A stretch of DNA of 64,000 nt from Streptomyces sp. 3214.6. Lineage in GTDB: Bacteria > Actinomycetota > Actinomycetes > Streptomycetales > Streptomycetaceae. The DNA is taken from positions 6,510,001-6,574,000 of the forward strand of contig NZ_LT670819.1 in NCBI RefSeq assembly GCF_900129855.1, read 5' to 3'. This document shows positions 63,814 to 64,000 of this stretch, one piece after another. Numbering within the stretch: the first letter of the stretch is position 1; every line of letters starts with the position of its first letter. The translations under genes and the position numbers were made by a program. The notes below the pieces were generated by a model. That model saw only the letters and a program-made list of their open reading frames with translations. It had not been told where the DNA came from and ran no database searches.

Positions 63814-63939
63814 GGCTGAGGTCGAGGGTTCCCGGCTTCCCTCACTCGTGCGGGTGGCGGAGTTATCCACAACGGGGCAGTTGTCCCCGGAAATTGAGCA
63901 AGATCATCGCGGTTCGGTGAAGTGTCCCATCCTCGTGGC

Positions 63940-64000
63940 ATGGCACTTCGATCACGCTCACGCAGCACGAACGCGACCAGCGGTCCCGGCCGGGTCCCCG
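63940..64000 (+). CDS. N-terminus of a gene cut by the window end (probably comEA-like)
   Basis: ATG 63940 starts MALRSRSRSTNATSGPGRVP, and the frame is open to the last base. Only 20 residues are visible and they carry no domain. In Streptomyces the gene behind degV in this order encodes a ComEA-type helix-hairpin-helix DNA-binding protein, so that is the inference from position. Confidence 0.45.
   Translation, partial: MALRSRSRSTNATSGPGRVP

Noticed and set aside
63863..63871. TTATCCACA, a DnaA-box match
   Set aside because: It is a single box with no cluster and no dnaA/dnaN nearby, so it is not evidence for an origin.

Overview
The window is Streptomyces chromosomal DNA (or a very close relative). 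It is GC-rich throughout, GTG starts and 4-base GTGA/ATGA overlaps are common, and the right half carries Streptomyces-type gene order: rplU-rpmA-obg, teichoic-acid genes, proB/proA, SCO2584/SCO2583-type spore-wall genes, nadD, rsfS, leuS, degV.

Layout. (1) 1-4.6 kb, minus strand: an envelope or exopolysaccharide sugar cluster with a glycosyltransferase (cut by the window edge), UDP-GlcNAc 2-epimerase, a hexapeptide acetyltransferase and a Tat-exported glucuronyl C5-epimerase-like protein. (2) 4.9-17.9 kb, plus strand: three exported proteins in a row (FG-GAP repeat protein, DNRLRE/LamG protein, and a 2330-residue RHS polymorphic toxin with a Hint domain and a variable C-terminal tip), then an overlapping alpha-helical immunity candidate and a strong terminator. 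(3) 18.0-27.5 kb: an actinomycete integrative and conjugative element (AICE) of the pSAM2 type, with int, xis, a RepSA-type initiator, a DUF2637 spread-like protein, an FtsK/TraB transfer ATPase, small regulators, a double-winged-helix GntR protein, an XRE/DUF5919 protein and a Nudix hydrolase. A 23-bp direct repeat bounds it. (4) 27.6-29.5 kb: two displaced toxin/immunity cassettes (HNH-like with Imm33/DUF2185; GIY-YIG with DUF4259). Each starts with a copy of the last bases of the RHS Hint region and ends with the same terminator as the main RHS locus. The AICE therefore sits inside an RHS tip-cassette array. (5) 29.5-30.5 kb: decayed genes (frameshifted VapBC-like pair, helical-repeat remnant, possible second integrase tail). 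(6) 30.5-32.9 kb: DUF397, XRE/DUF5753, HATPase and Uma2-like genes. (7) 32.9-64 kb: conserved chromosomal core as listed above, with two identical tRNA-Ala(GGC) genes flanking a regulator/MFS pair, a NuoF-like/ferric-reductase-like pair, a leuS gene behind a leucine-rich leader peptide and terminator, and the first codons of a gene that is probably comEA.

The most notable structure is the RHS cassette array. Three toxin-immunity-terminator modules share both a 5' homology block (end of Hint) and a 3' homology block (terminator). This is the arrangement expected if homologous recombination swaps the active toxin tip. A conjugative element is integrated directly behind the first module, and a similar att-like scar lies behind the last one.
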